Made by a program: the position numbers and the translations under genes | In this document: positions 38,768-50,864 of the stretch, in pieces | Position numbering within the stretch: position 1 is the stretch's first letter | Layout of the letters: each line of letters starts with the position of its first letter | NCBI RefSeq assembly: GCF_036373705.1 | Contig: NC_089855.1 | Coordinates: forward strand, 34,093,219-34,157,218 | DNA length: 64,000 bases | From: Amia ocellicauda | Lineage: Eukaryota; Chordata; Actinopteri; Amiiformes; Amiidae | Direction: 5' to 3' | The notes under the pieces: generated by a model | Told to the model about the DNA's origin: nothing | Database searches by the model: none | What the model saw: the letters and a program-made list of their open reading frames with translations, nothing else

Positions 38768-39090
38768 AATTCATGTGAGACTATATCTTAAAAAATGCAG
38801 TCATGTACAACTAATCAGGACAGTTAGCTGCGGCAGCTATAGGCTACTTAAACCAGGTTTCTAATTAAAGCTTGTATGTCATGTGAGCCCAGCATTGTGG
38901 GTTTGATTCCTGATGTTCAGATGTTATTAAAACATCTGAACATCAGAAATTGGACCCACAGTTCACATGACATACAAGCTTTAATTTTTAACCCATTTTA
39001 AGTAGCCTACAGTTGCCGCAGTCAACTGTCATGATTAGTTGTATATGACTGAATTATTGAAGTTATAGTCTCAAATGAATGTATCAAATG
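38768..39090. repeat. imperfect foldback element, about 160-bp arms
   Basis: Arms of about 158 and 160 bp (38768-38925 and 38931-39090) are inverted around a 5-base centre (attaa). The inner part is near perfect (tgatgttcagatgtt; aaagcttgtatgtcatgtga), while the outer part has small indels. It lies about 60 bases past the stop codon of the minus-strand 215-residue gene and may overlap its 3' UTR. Confidence 0.8.
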
Positions 39091-39150
39091 AGAAAAAAAA
39101 AAAAAAACATAATACAAAATTGACGTGCTCCCGGTCCAGACAAAGACCAA

Positions 39151-42103
39151 TCAGCTGCCACTGCTGTGGCCACCGTGCATCTTTTTTAAGGAGACGTACA
39201 GCTTCCATCGGGCAGTTTTTAGTTCAGCTTCCATTGCCTGAAAGAGAATGAGGGGAGAGGGGATCAGAAACAGTCATTCTTGATCATTTGTAAATCTCTG
39301 TAATAAGGTGGCAGGTGCGCTCTGTAGGTAAGATTTGATTTCCATGAACACAATTGGCTACCCCACAAACCCATCCCATTAAAGCTGCATAGGACTGTTA
39401 CTGGCTTTAAATTACACTACAAAGGCACAGATTTGGATTTTATTTCCCTGTTGTTCACAAGTTCCCTGGATAGAATAGAGAGTTTCACTCCTCACCTCAT
39501 TTTCCTTCTGCATCTCCTCCAGAGAAGTCAACAGCTCCTCCTTCTCATTCAGATTCTGTAAGGGAAAAGTCCAGTACTGAGAGTCACTCACCGCCTGAAG
39601 ACCCACACTGTCCCTGCAGCTGGTGTTGGGTTGTTGGGTTGTAATCACAATGGAAAATATGTAATGAATCGTAAATGGAATCACAGGTTTTGAAAGCTGC
39701 TTGTGAAGTTTAGGTTAAGGGTGTGTACTAGCTCACTGAGAGTTGCCACAATGTGAAGCATCCCCCATTTTGATGGCATTTTTGTTTTCTTTAGAAGAGT
39801 GCTAAAAACAGAATTGGAAGAGAAAAATCAGATGTTGCCTTACGTGTTTGATCAACCTGTCCAGCATAGTTAGAGCCTTTGAGGTCAGAAAGACTTTACG
39901 CTGTGGGGAAAGACAAGTTAGATGAGGTTGATTATTAAACGCATTACAAATATAAACATATTACGTGTTCTAAACATAAACCCAGAGAAGCTATTCTGAA
40001 AGCTAGTCAGAGTATTTAACATGCTTTTTCACTAGCCAACGATGGCTCAACAACAATGGATGTAATGTGAAACAGTTGGTCCATTTCAAAGGCTAGCTCA
40101 TATCTATTGAATAGTGTGGTGGACCGTAATCCAGTTGAAGTCTTTTGATATAATGTAAACTCAAGCATATAAAAAACTAGCTTGGTGTTTCCAGTTGCAG
40201 AAAGAGATTGCTAGAACACAGGGCATCTTCCCCTTCCCCCATTTTAACAAATTAAGGATAACACGCCCACCTCTGCAATCTTCAGATCTGACGTGATGCT
40301 GCTCTTGATGGAAATGCGCTGATTCTTTTCTTTTTGGACCTGTTTTACCTGTAAAAAATAAATGCCCCACAGAGAATATGTGTTTGTACATATACTTTGG
40401 TTATGAAAGGTCTCTCTTGTGCAGAAGTTGTTTTACTCTTGTCATCTCTAAAGGTGCGGCCTTCTAACTTGCAGCAGGGCATGTATAACTTTTAAGTTTG
40501 AAAATAAGGCAAGAATGGGAAGGAGGGGAGCTATGAAGAAATATCAACAATGTTAAATGTAGTCTCATTTTCTCACCTCTTTTTCCTTCTTAGAGATGTC
40601 CTTGGATAGGATGTCTTTTGCTTTGATCTGTGTGAGAGGGGAAAAAATGTTATAGGTTTGTTTAGCAAAACCAAGCTGCCTGAGTAAGCTTATGTCAGCT
40701 TTGACTTAAATGGCTGGAGACTTAAAATGCACATATCATTTTCTATAATGTTTACTGACCAGGTTCCTGCAATAATCCATTAGACTTTTGGGATCATTTC
40801 TCCTCAATGTGGGAGTGAGCTCCACCGATCTATAGAACTGCTCTCTGGCCATCTCCTCCATCACTGGACACCTTAATATTGAATAAACAGAAGAGAGTCA
40901 GCTGCAGTTCGGCAGAGCCGTAAAGAGTAAGCCCAGTCAGGTCAGAAATGTGTAAACTCACAGGTTACAAATGTAAAATTGAGAAGGAAACTAGAACAAA
41001 AACTGTCAGTCAGGTGAGATAATGACCTGATATAATTTTCTCAATTTTAAACCACAAAACCACTTTTCAGGTCCGGTTAAAATGTGACACTCCATTCTTC
41101 ACTTCAGTCTTACATTTATTATGTCTGCAATTCTTACTTTAAATTGTACATATTGCTTTTACTGTATTCTCCCTGGGAAGGGGTATCTGCTAAGAAATGT
41201 GTAACAAATCTGGCTATTCTGGCACTGGTTTGTAGAAATGCAAGTGGACTATTCCTTTCACTACTTTTTTAGTAAATCAACAATGCAGCATTAACTAATG
41301 ACAAACATAAATTATCTGTATAAAAGAAATAGCAAATTCCTTCATAAAGCAATATACTAATCAAGCAGAATAACTGGGAAAAAATATTCTGTCTCGGTAA
41401 TATTAATAATAACTTATTGTTTGCCTCAGATCAGTTTCATCCTTCAAGTACTTACTTGCATTCAGTGTCTGAGTTGTCATCAATGCCACTGTCACTTGTG
41501 TCCTCTACAGAGATAATAAAAATGTAGTGGCATTAGAAGACTATACTGCTTACAATTCGTTTTCGTATACATGGAAATTAGAGCAACTAGGGGTAGAGCC
41601 TTAAACTTGTCTGTTTTAGTTTGTTTCAAAATCAATTAAATGCAACTTCATCTTAATTGTTCCAGATACCTTTACCTCTAACTGCAATGTCCCCAGTTAA
41701 AGATGCAAATGGTAAAGATGTTTAAAGATGTTTTTTGATATTCAACTGATATTTATTAAGTCCTTACTAGATACTGAGCCCCTCCTCATCCTCAGTCTGT
41801 GCATCCTGGTATCTAAAGAAAAAAGTTCAACTTTGTTAGATGACTGGTTTCTAAAGCTCCCAAGCATTTCAATTTGGTTATGACCATCAGTTTATGTTTT
41901 TGTTTGTTTGTTTATGTATTTATTTTCTTGAAGTATGTTTATCACTCTCTAAAGCTTTCTGTGGCTACCCTGCGAAGGGCGCTATATAAATAAACACTGA
42001 TTGACCTGAGAAGTGTACATAATAGTGGTCTACGTTATAAATACCTTAAACACACCAACGTCTTACCCATCCATAACCTTACTATCTAACGGTCATAACA
42101 ACT

Positions 42104-42164
<61 letters not shown>

Positions 42165-42561
42165 AGACTTTTAAGGGGTCATTAAATATTTACTTGACTA
42201 TTGCCATTGTACTGCGGACTGAATCAAACTCATAAACGAATTAATAGGTTAATTCACTATTTATAAAATAATACGTCTGCGACGTTAGGTCATCACTCTG
42301 TTCCAGTTCAGACATCGATTGAAATTCCGATTCCTTCTGGCTCAAATACACTATGATTTATTTCAATATTTAATTATTGTGAACCCCTTTGATGGAAACT
42401 AATTAGAAAAGAGAAACTTGAACAGTTTTCCAGTTCGCCGAGTTAAAACAACCAGCAGCAGGAATTACTTTCTCCGAGCCTGTATGCCAATTCTTGATGG
42501 TTACCCTCATTTGCTAGTCGATAGAATATTTTCTGTCTTTCCGTTTATTTTATCCCAAGCG

Positions 42562-42619
<58 letters not shown>

Positions 42620-42737
42620 GGGTCTTACCTTTTGAGAAAATAGGTCTCAGCTGTTTATTGGTGTAAACTGTTTGTGTAAAACCCAAAGACTTCGTGGAGC
42701 TGTCGTATCGGACGTCCGTTTGCTGGAAGTTCAGCAT
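39151..42737 (-). CDS. 215-residue coiled-coil protein, 9 exons
   Basis: I do not recognise the family. Exons in transcript order: 42737-42629, 41812-41768, 41504-41456, 40871-40760, 40627-40577, 40348-40271, 39900-39844, 39555-39496, 39237-39151 (stop 39153-39151). All have GT/AG borders, phases agree throughout and the total is 648 bases including the stop. The protein begins MLNFQQTDVRYDSSTK, has a basic patch (RLRMRRGSVS, about 42-51) and an acidic serine stretch (DTSDSGIDDNSDTE, 53-66). From about residue 100 to 205 it is a Lys/Glu-rich predicted coiled coil (for example NEKEELLTSLEEMQKENEAM), ending KKMHGGHSSGS. No signal peptide or membrane segment is seen. The compact many-exon layout resembles kinetochore, centrosome or meiotic coiled-coil proteins, but that is only an impression. 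Confidence 0.85.
42104..42160. repeat. (TG)n(TA)n microsatellite
   Basis: About 6 TG units followed by about 22 TA units, within intron 1 of the minus-strand 215-residue gene. Confidence 0.95.
42563..42619. repeat. (ATT)19 array beside exon 1 donor
   Basis: Nineteen ATT units. On the minus strand this is (AAT)19, beginning 9 bases after the exon 1 splice junction of the 215-residue gene. Confidence 0.97.
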
Positions 42738-42800
42738 GAGCTGTGCTGTACAAGATTCCAGGAACTGTAACGTCATAATGTTTTGGAACTTTCAACGCGA
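42738..42800 (-). promoter_or_regulatory. upstream region of the 215-residue gene
   Basis: On the minus strand, the bases just before the ATG at 42737 hold a TGACGTTAC element (CRE/ATF-like, about 42767-42775) and, a little further up, TCGCGTTGAAAGTTCC (about 42784-42799). The latter resembles an E2F or CDE/CHR cell-cycle site. There is no clear TATA box. Both motif calls are by eye and unproven. Confidence 0.3.
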
Positions 42801-42865
42801 GGTCCCTTATGGCAATTAATCACTTTGATTATCTGATTCTAAATGACGCACGAATACAATGCATC

Positions 42866-42883
42866 AATAATAATAATAATAAT

Positions 42884-42935
<52 letters not shown>

Positions 42936-42936
42936 T
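42866..42936. repeat. (AAT)n array upstream of the coiled-coil gene
   Basis: About 23 AAT units with a single ATT interruption, about 130 bases upstream of the ATG at 42737. Confidence 0.95.
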
Positions 42937-44299
42937 TAACATAACTATTTATACCCTTCATACAAAAAGTTCATTCAAAACAGGATAAAACGGACAAAGA
43001 GTACATAAAACATAATAAAAATTAATTTAAATTACAACCATCAAGTGTCTAACAAGTAATGGTGTCCCCAGAAAGCGTTATCTTTCCAGTTCATTCTAAA
43101 TGGCTTCTAACTAGCATTTAACATGATTGCAGTGCTCACCAATTGTATTATACATATACCTTTAAGTTAGTGAGAATAGTGTGGTTGGTTTGTTCACATT
43201 TTTCATTATATTTTTAAGTACTTTTATTAACACTCTCTTGTGTAGCTTTCAATGTGTAGAGAACACTGTGGCACCATTGGAAAGGGCACTATACCGACTT
43301 AAGATTGATTGCTAGTTTTTGATGCTGGAGATCATTTCTAACTATATATAACTTACACAAAGTCCTAAAACAACTTCTACACCTGAAAGTGAAAGTTGTC
43401 CACATTAATCTAATAAAATAAAAATATATTGCAAAATATTGGCTCTGAACTATGTAAGGCAGTTTTGTTGTTTTGTTTTGTTTTTATGGCAAAATTCATA
43501 TATGTACCATTGTATCCAATACTATATATTAACAGACCTTTGGAAGGCTGATGCATGAAAGTGTATTTCCATACAGGTGGTTTACCGAACACTTCCATAA
43601 GGCTCAAAGCTGGCAACCCTTAGATGTGCTAGTTATAATATGAGTTTATATATACTCTTTAAAAAAAATAGTTTTTACAACTTTATATAACATTATTTTA
43701 TGTAAACATGAAATATTTCCTATGTATCCGAGCTTCCAGATGGAGATGAGCTCAACATGCACTGAAGATGGCAACCCGTAGTTTAGAGCAGTGATTCCCA
43801 AACCGGTCCTGGAGGACCCCCTGTCCTGCTTGTTTTTGTCCCAAACAAGCTCTTAATGAGATAATTGATGCATGTATTGCATTGTTAGTTCAATTAAGGA
43901 TTCAATTAAGCAATTAAGGGCTTGGTTGGAACAAAATCCAGCATGTCGGAGGTAATCCAGGACCTTTTTGGGAATCCCTGGTTTAGAGCAATCTGTGTTT
44001 CAGAAATTATAAAATTTATAAAATGATTATTGGATTATTGTGTTTTCTTAAATGAGTTAAAATGATGCTGAGAAGGCCAAAGAACAGCCTGCTTGAATTT
44101 GCAATTATTGATCAGCCCTTTGGGAGGAATTGTTTATAGCTTTCCTGATTTTATGGACATTTCCTAACCTAATGCAATACTGTTCTCCTCATAAAAATAC
44201 TTGATTACATATTTGGAATAACCATTTACTGGATCTGCTGTTATAGTACCTGTTGGGTGAAGTCTCCACAGTTTGACCTGTTTAACTCTGTCCCTCCAG
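42937..44299. other. spacer between coiled-coil gene and dop1b duplicate
   Basis: No exon is seen apart from the MITE at 43789-43980. The left border of the duplicated block must lie here or at 44300, but the partner sequence is outside the window so it cannot be placed. Confidence 0.5.
43789..43980. mobile_element. 192-bp hAT MITE
   Basis: Ends cagtgattcccaaacc and, at the right, tttgggaatccctg form short inverted repeats. A perfect 8-bp direct duplication GTTTAGAG flanks the element at 43781-43788 and 43981-43988. It has no coding capacity. It lies in the gap between the minus-strand coiled-coil gene and the first visible exon of the dop1b duplicate. Confidence 0.85.
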
Positions 44300-45861
44300 A
44301 TACCTCCTGTCCCCAGTGGAGGAGGAGAAAAGAGAGGCCGACAGCGGATCAGCGAGCCCCCAAGCCCAGGGGGCCAAGCCTGCTGGTGGCCGAAAGGGCT
44401 GGGAATCGGGTCAGATCTCCATGCCTCAGTTTAAGGAGAAGCTGACTGGCTTCTTCTCGCCCCTCAAGCAGAAGCAGACCCCCTCCCCAGAGGAGAAGAA
44501 GAGCCCAACCAAAGGGGAGCCCTGGGAGGCAGGCTGTGTTTTGCAGGACAAAGCCAACGTCTCTGAGTCCTGTAGCCAGGCCTTTGCCGCCACCTGTCAG
44601 CTACTGCTGGAGTGCACCACCTTCCCAGTCTACCTGTCAGAGGATGAGACTGAGGCTCTCTACACTACCGTCTTCCAGGAATTCGGTGAGACATTCTGGT
44701 ATCCTGTGTATGTTCTCAGAATAGCGACCTATCCTTATATCCTGTCGGTTTGAAATCAGAATGTGTATTTGACTGGTTTTAACACCACCTTGGTCAGACT
44801 GTTGGAGGTGAGATGAATGCACCATTCCACTGTCATGCAATCTGCTAAGTTTCATACTTCGAGCCCACAGTACACAGGACACAGCTGTAGTGGAAGACCA
44901 AACTTGATGTTGCAAGATTTCAGGCACTGGCCAGCCCCAGGAAAAGCGTGTTGTGTCTCTTGCTGAATTAACCCAGGTCTACTACAAATTCCCTCTCCTG
45001 TAATGGGGCTCTGTTAATCCTTCATGCTCCAGGTCATGCCAAACTGAAATTTAATATTTGAAAACATTGCACAGCAAATGTTTTTCCTGGTTCAGCCACT
45101 TGTGAGCCTTTCCATGCTTTGGCCCATATCTGGCACCCACAATATAATGTTCTCAATATTTGGTTTCTTCTGTAACCTCAGACAACTGCTTGTAAAACCC
45201 GTCATTGAAAGAATAAGCAGAAAAGCAGTGACAGAAGATTAACTGAAAATATAAGTTGGAGTATTTTTCATAGTAATTAATGTAACTGATAATAATAGCA
45301 ATGTTTTCATGCCAGGTTCAGTACTGGTGAATTTCTATATCACTTATTCACTATATAGATCGTATTCTGACAAGTCTTTAAATCGGTTTTATCCAGTTTT
45401 TGCCAATCCAAAATGTAGAGACCTACTACACACATATGCATATGTTTTGTAGACTACAAGCTAGATAAAAACTGCTTTGGCCAACAGAAAAATCCAATTC
45501 AGATTCATTAGTGTCAAAGTTACCTTAAATACAGAATGTCATGTATAGCATTCTGGTGAGAAAGGTAACGCGTGTGTCTATGTTGTTGGCAGGCAATGGG
45601 GAGGGCAGCTTGCCCCTCTGGCTCAAGTCGCTGATGACACTGTGCTGCTTTGTGAAGGACTGCCATGTACAGAATGTGGCCATCTCCACTCTGCTGGAGC
45701 TGGTCAACCACTCCCAGTCACTGGCCCTGGTCATCGAGGACAAGAACCGGCGCTACAAGATCTCCGACAATAACCCCTTCTGTGGCCGTCTGCAGATGGT
45801 CACTGTGCCACCCATCAACCCTGGGGTCCTCCGAATCATTGCAGAGAAAACCGACTTCTAT
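44300..45861 (+). pseudogene. two undamaged dop1b-copy exons
   Basis: Two exons lie at the 5' end of the duplicated block. The first, 44300-44685, starts after tccctccag and encodes YLLSPVEEEKREADSGS onward to LYTTVFQEFG, including a FKEKLTGFFSPLKQKQ segment. The second begins at 45593 after ttgttggcag and encodes [20 protein letters not shown] through IIAEKTDFY. Both are open and join in phase. After FY the frame runs into sequence unlike the family and no clear donor follows; a GT at about 45873 would add a few unrelated residues. The next family exon, expected before 46685, is not visible in the intervening 800 bases. The intact left gene should hold close counterparts just off the window. 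Confidence 0.85.
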
Positions 45862-47872
45862 CTAACTGTTTTGTGAGACAATATTGCCTCAGACGTATGG
45901 ATTAATTCATGCATGTCTTTATATTTTATACTCGGTATTTGTAAATTAAGGATATTTGTTAGACTATATATAGGCTGTTGTCCCTTCCAAATCTGCTTTT
46001 CAGATGTGGTCACACAAACATGGGGATATGTTTCTGATGTTTGATCATGTAGTTTAGTCACAGACTAAAGGCATTTTTAGTTAATGTCAGAATATACCAA
46101 TACAGTTACAGCGAACAAGTTTAAACTGAGTGATGTATGAATGTTTTACTTTGTCAGAAGGAAGGAGCAGAAGTAATTTGGTAGTACTTTGGTGAAAGAT
46201 ATTTGATCAGTCTGAAGCTGTGGTTTCCAACACTGGTCCTGGCAATCACACTGTTTGTATTGAAATACTCTATTCATGTTTGAGATTTGCTTTATGTGGC
46301 TTTAGAGTCTGTTTTTGCAATTGTCTGCTGGCATTGGGTTAAGCTATTAAAATACAATTACTTGTACCAAATCAACATTTAGTTTATTGTTGAGAGACAC
46401 TTTCTACTCCTTATAAATACAAATGTCACTGTGTACAGGTTTCGACTTTATTTATGGCAAGGTTGACGTTTTGATTTGGTGCAGGCCTAATTTACTCCTG
46501 TGACTTAGCTTTTGGACTAGCTATTGGACTCGGTATGGATGGTCTGTTGTCTTCCAGTTCGGTGAACTTGTCTAACCGCCCTCATAAGTCTAAGTGTCTA
46601 ATATGAACACCAGCTGTGGAGTGCATGTTACATAGGTGGGGGCTTCCCCTGAAATCACATGTCAAAGCTGTCATTCCTCCACAGGGAAGCAGACTGGAAG
46701 CCCTATTTAGATTCTCGGTACTGTGGCACCTGACTAGGGAAATTCAGAGCAGTAGGACCATGCCGCTGAACCGGTCCTTTGACAGGTAATTATGACTTTC
46801 CCATGGATCTTTGCAACAACATGTGAGACGATTTCTCAGCTGATGTGTTTCTGTTCCCTGTAAACAGTTTTAGCACTTTGTTTCTTTGGTAGCCCCATGT
46901 TCTCTCTCTTTCTCATGAAATGTCCTTTTATACGCTTAAACCAGTTTATTTATTTTCCTCCCCTTCTTTTTTCCATTTCTCCCCCTGCTCTTCATTAACC
47001 ATTTCAAGGTCCCAAGTTGTCCAACATCCACAAGCAGAACTTCTGCCTCCCTCAGCAGTTTCTTTTCTTTTTCTGTCTACCATTCTCTGTCACTCTCCCA
47101 ATAGATCTCAGTATTTAGTATTAGATTTTCCAAAATTAATTCACAAAAATATGAAATCTTCAAAATCCACACTACTATGAATCGGAAACATTAAAGTGTC
47201 CATTGAGACGTTTTAGTTTAGGGGAGAAAATTACCTTTTTTGGCCACTAGCCACTGTGTCTGGTAGATGGAAAAAACTTACCAGCCACTTGGTATTTTTA
47301 CCAGGCAAAGGCAAACATCACCAAAAATGCACAAGGGTGCGTAAGTGTGTGGTGAACACGTTAAAACGTGGCATTTATTCAGGTAATTAATCAATCACTA
47401 TTACAGAAGCTAATTGCACACCTGTATAGACATGGCAGCTAATGGGGATCTGTATAAACACACTAAACTAAGTAACACATGAGAAGGGGTGTTATACGGT
47501 GACACATTATTGCTCTTCATACTCCCCTTCCTCTTCAGTGCTACTCCCTTCTGTGGGTCTCTGCACATCATTAAAGGATTTCAATGGATTGGCTCGATAT
47601 TTATAGAGTCACGGTCTGTGGTTGGGTAAAAAATATATAATCTCTAGGAATGATGTCAGACAGTAACGTCATTTTCATTGGTCAATACGATGCATGCCAG
47701 CAATGACGCAATGTAAACGTCAACGTTTCTCTTCAGCAGGATCTCCGCTACACAACAAAAAATGCACATCTCTATCGCAAATCAAGTACATTGTAACTGT
47801 TGCAATTGATGAATGCTTATCTAACACAACAACATTGTTAAATAATTATCTATGTTAAAATACATTATTAGA

Positions 47873-48432
47873 AGACATATGGAAATGGCATAATAACAGC
47901 AGACCTGTCAATTCTCACGCATCTTGTGTCAGACTCTTGTATTATTGCCCTGACATTATCACAACTTTTTATTGTCACAATTTCAAATTAACTATAAAGG
48001 TTGTGACTGTTTGTTTTATAAAGGAATATTTTGCAATTACACCTGTAATTGACCGACCAATATGTTTTTCTTTAAAATTTTTTATACATTTTCATTCAAT
48101 TGTCATTTTAGCAATGTGAGCTGCAATGAAAATGCCTTAACATTAGCGTCCTTGTGACAATAGCAAAATACAAAATGTATAAGACCTATCTAGCTAGCTA
48201 ATTTACACAATCTACTTGACTAAACGATTGACTTTTCCTCTCCAAACCACACTCAGACTGCCGGTATACGTTCGGAAACATATCTGTGCGTTCGAGTTCC
48301 AGCGAATACAAAATGCATAGCAATCGCTGGCTGTGTATTCATGTGTATTCATGTGTTTTTTGATGTCCTCTTTCCTTTTCTGTCATATTATAATTCTGAA
48401 ACACTTTGATCCAGGTAATTAAAAAGTCAGTA
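47873..48432. other. insertion specific to the right copy, about 560 bp
   Basis: The left copy reads cattattagaatcatgac without interruption near 1225-1245. The right copy has about 560 bp between the same flanks. Within it are words seen in dispersed repeats (cagacctgtcaattctcacg) but no clear inverted ends or target duplication. It may be an insertion in the right copy or a deletion in the left. Confidence 0.5.
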
Positions 48433-50830
48433 ATTATGACTATGAAAAGTTATTAAAAGTCATTATTTTTCCACATCCTTAACCACCTTACTTCTGCTTC
48501 ATTGCTCGCCATGAAATATGTCCTCCTTAGACAGAAGACTGTCCAGATGCCATACATTTTCAGTTTGCCAAATCAAATTTCAACACTACAACGTCAGCAA
48601 ATGAATTTGTATTTGTAAACATACTGACAAATACTCTGTGAGAAACTAAAAGTTGAGTTCCCGTACGCTTGTTGGCTTCCCGCCAAAGTGGTTGGTAAAA
48701 TTGACAGATTTACCTGCCACTGGCTAAATCTACCCGTATTTGGCGGGTGGCGGGTGATAATTGTATTCCCTAACTAGGAGTGATTTTTTCTTTTTTGGGG
48801 GAGAAAAAAAATCTTTAAATATTGAAGGATATGGCCCATTGTGACGTGCTTATCTACACACTATTACAAGAAATGCATATAACCCTGCTCTCATTCTGCT
48901 TCACTTAATAAACTTTTATACTTTTCCATTCCATTCCTTTCAAGAGATTTATTTCTGTAATAAGTATTACCTGTTGTAGAGAAGTTGCCAGTGTCTAAAA
49001 CCTGGTATACTTGCTCTATACACAGCATTCTTCACTTTCCTATAGTATGCATTCTCAAATTGCAAAAACAATATTGTGCTGTCAGGTAGGTGAACTCTCC
49101 CCCTTCCGTTTACTCATCAACACAGCACTCGGTGCCTTTCCTCTAGTATACTACTATAGTGTATTTATATACTGAAGACTAGGGCTTCATTTCACCTACA
49201 GGTCAACTCTGATATGGGTCACAAACACTCTTATTTGCTTATGGGCTGTAAATTATCTTTCTGTGGACTGTCGGCTTGTCATGGGAGAGTAAAGCTGCCT
49301 TTGTTTCCAGGTTTCTGTTTGTGGTGCTGGACAGTCTAAACAGCCAGGACGGCTCCATCAGCGCTGCGGCTCAGAACTGGCTGGTCCGTGCCTTCTCTCT
49401 GAATGATGTGGTGCGCATCCTGGAGCCAGTCCTACTGCTGCTCCTCCACCCAACCCAACCCAAAACTCCTCCATTGCATGCATCAAGCAGAACCTGACAG
49501 TGGGTAAGTGCTGGGGAGAAGAGTACTGCTGAGATCAGAGGTTGAGTGTACAAAGTGCAGTGGCAGCAGGAGGCACTTTTGTAAGCTTGCCTAAGTTCAT
49601 TGAGATTTGTATTTTGTACCTAAACTGGTTACATGGCTCGTTTTACAGAATACAGAAATGCTGCTGTTTGATCACTTGATGTTGATAATTCTAAAGTAAA
49701 CCTTTTTATGCTGCACTTAACCATAGCATACAAATATTTTCTGGTTATATTATGGTCGAATATAACAAAGACAAAGCAATCATTAAGTAATTTTGTCTGT
49801 TGGAGCTGCACTCACTTTAAGAGGCTTCAACAGGAATGATGTCTGGTGCTTCCTCCATTGGTCTCAATTTCACATATTGCCTTTGAACACACATGCCAAC
49901 ATTGTTTATTTGTATGTTTTTTTTCCCCCAATGCTACATTAGGAAACCTGAAGGTGTTATGCAACAGGGACCGAGCTTTGTCCAGGGACTCGGTGTGCTC
50001 TAGCAAGTTGGCAGAGAGCTGCCTGTCAGAAGATAGCCTCCTGAACCGGGTGACCACGGTGGACAGCGAGGCCTTGTGCGCAGAGGTGGAGAGGGTCCCA
50101 GAGACTGTGGGACTTCGGCAGGAGGAGGAGGAGGGGAGGAGGAGCAACAGTGATGAGGCCTCTGCCCACCTGGAACAAGAGAGGACTGTCCCTAAATTGC
50201 AGAGGAAGAGAAGGAGGACAGCGAGCACACAGAGTCGGCTGACACCAGCGGGGGGCAGGTGTCCACCGAGAACACCAGCTCGGCCTCTGCCCCCTACCTG
50301 CAGAGGCCGGACTACAACACCAGTGAGGAGGAGGACAATGGTAGCCAGCAAAAGGGTGGTGGGAACCCCAGGGATGTTTTCTGCCCAAATGGGCCTGTGC
50401 CGTCCATGTACCACACGGACTCCGAGAGGACGCAGGTCTCCGAATCGCTCTCCAGCGACTAGGAGGACATTGAGCTGCAGGCTATTGCCCGGTCCCGGCT
50501 CCTGAAGCACCAGAGGGAGAAGAGGGAAATGATAGACTCTCTCTTCAAGCATGTGCTCCTCTACCTGCAACCCTGTGACTCCACCCGCGTCCTCTACACA
50601 TTCTCGGTCCTGGAAACGGTGCTCAAGACCAACGGTAGGGATTTTGTGGAAGCCGTGTCCACCACCAGCATGGATACCAGCTCCACTGCCCACCTGAATC
50701 TCATCTACAACCTTCTAGGAAGCCACCAGGAGGCCTTGGTTGGTCACAGCTTCTACGGGAGTCTGCAAGCACAGTCATCCACAGTCACCCAGTCACCCGA
50801 TGGCAGAAGAATAATAATGATGATAATAAT

Positions 50831-50864
<34 letters not shown>

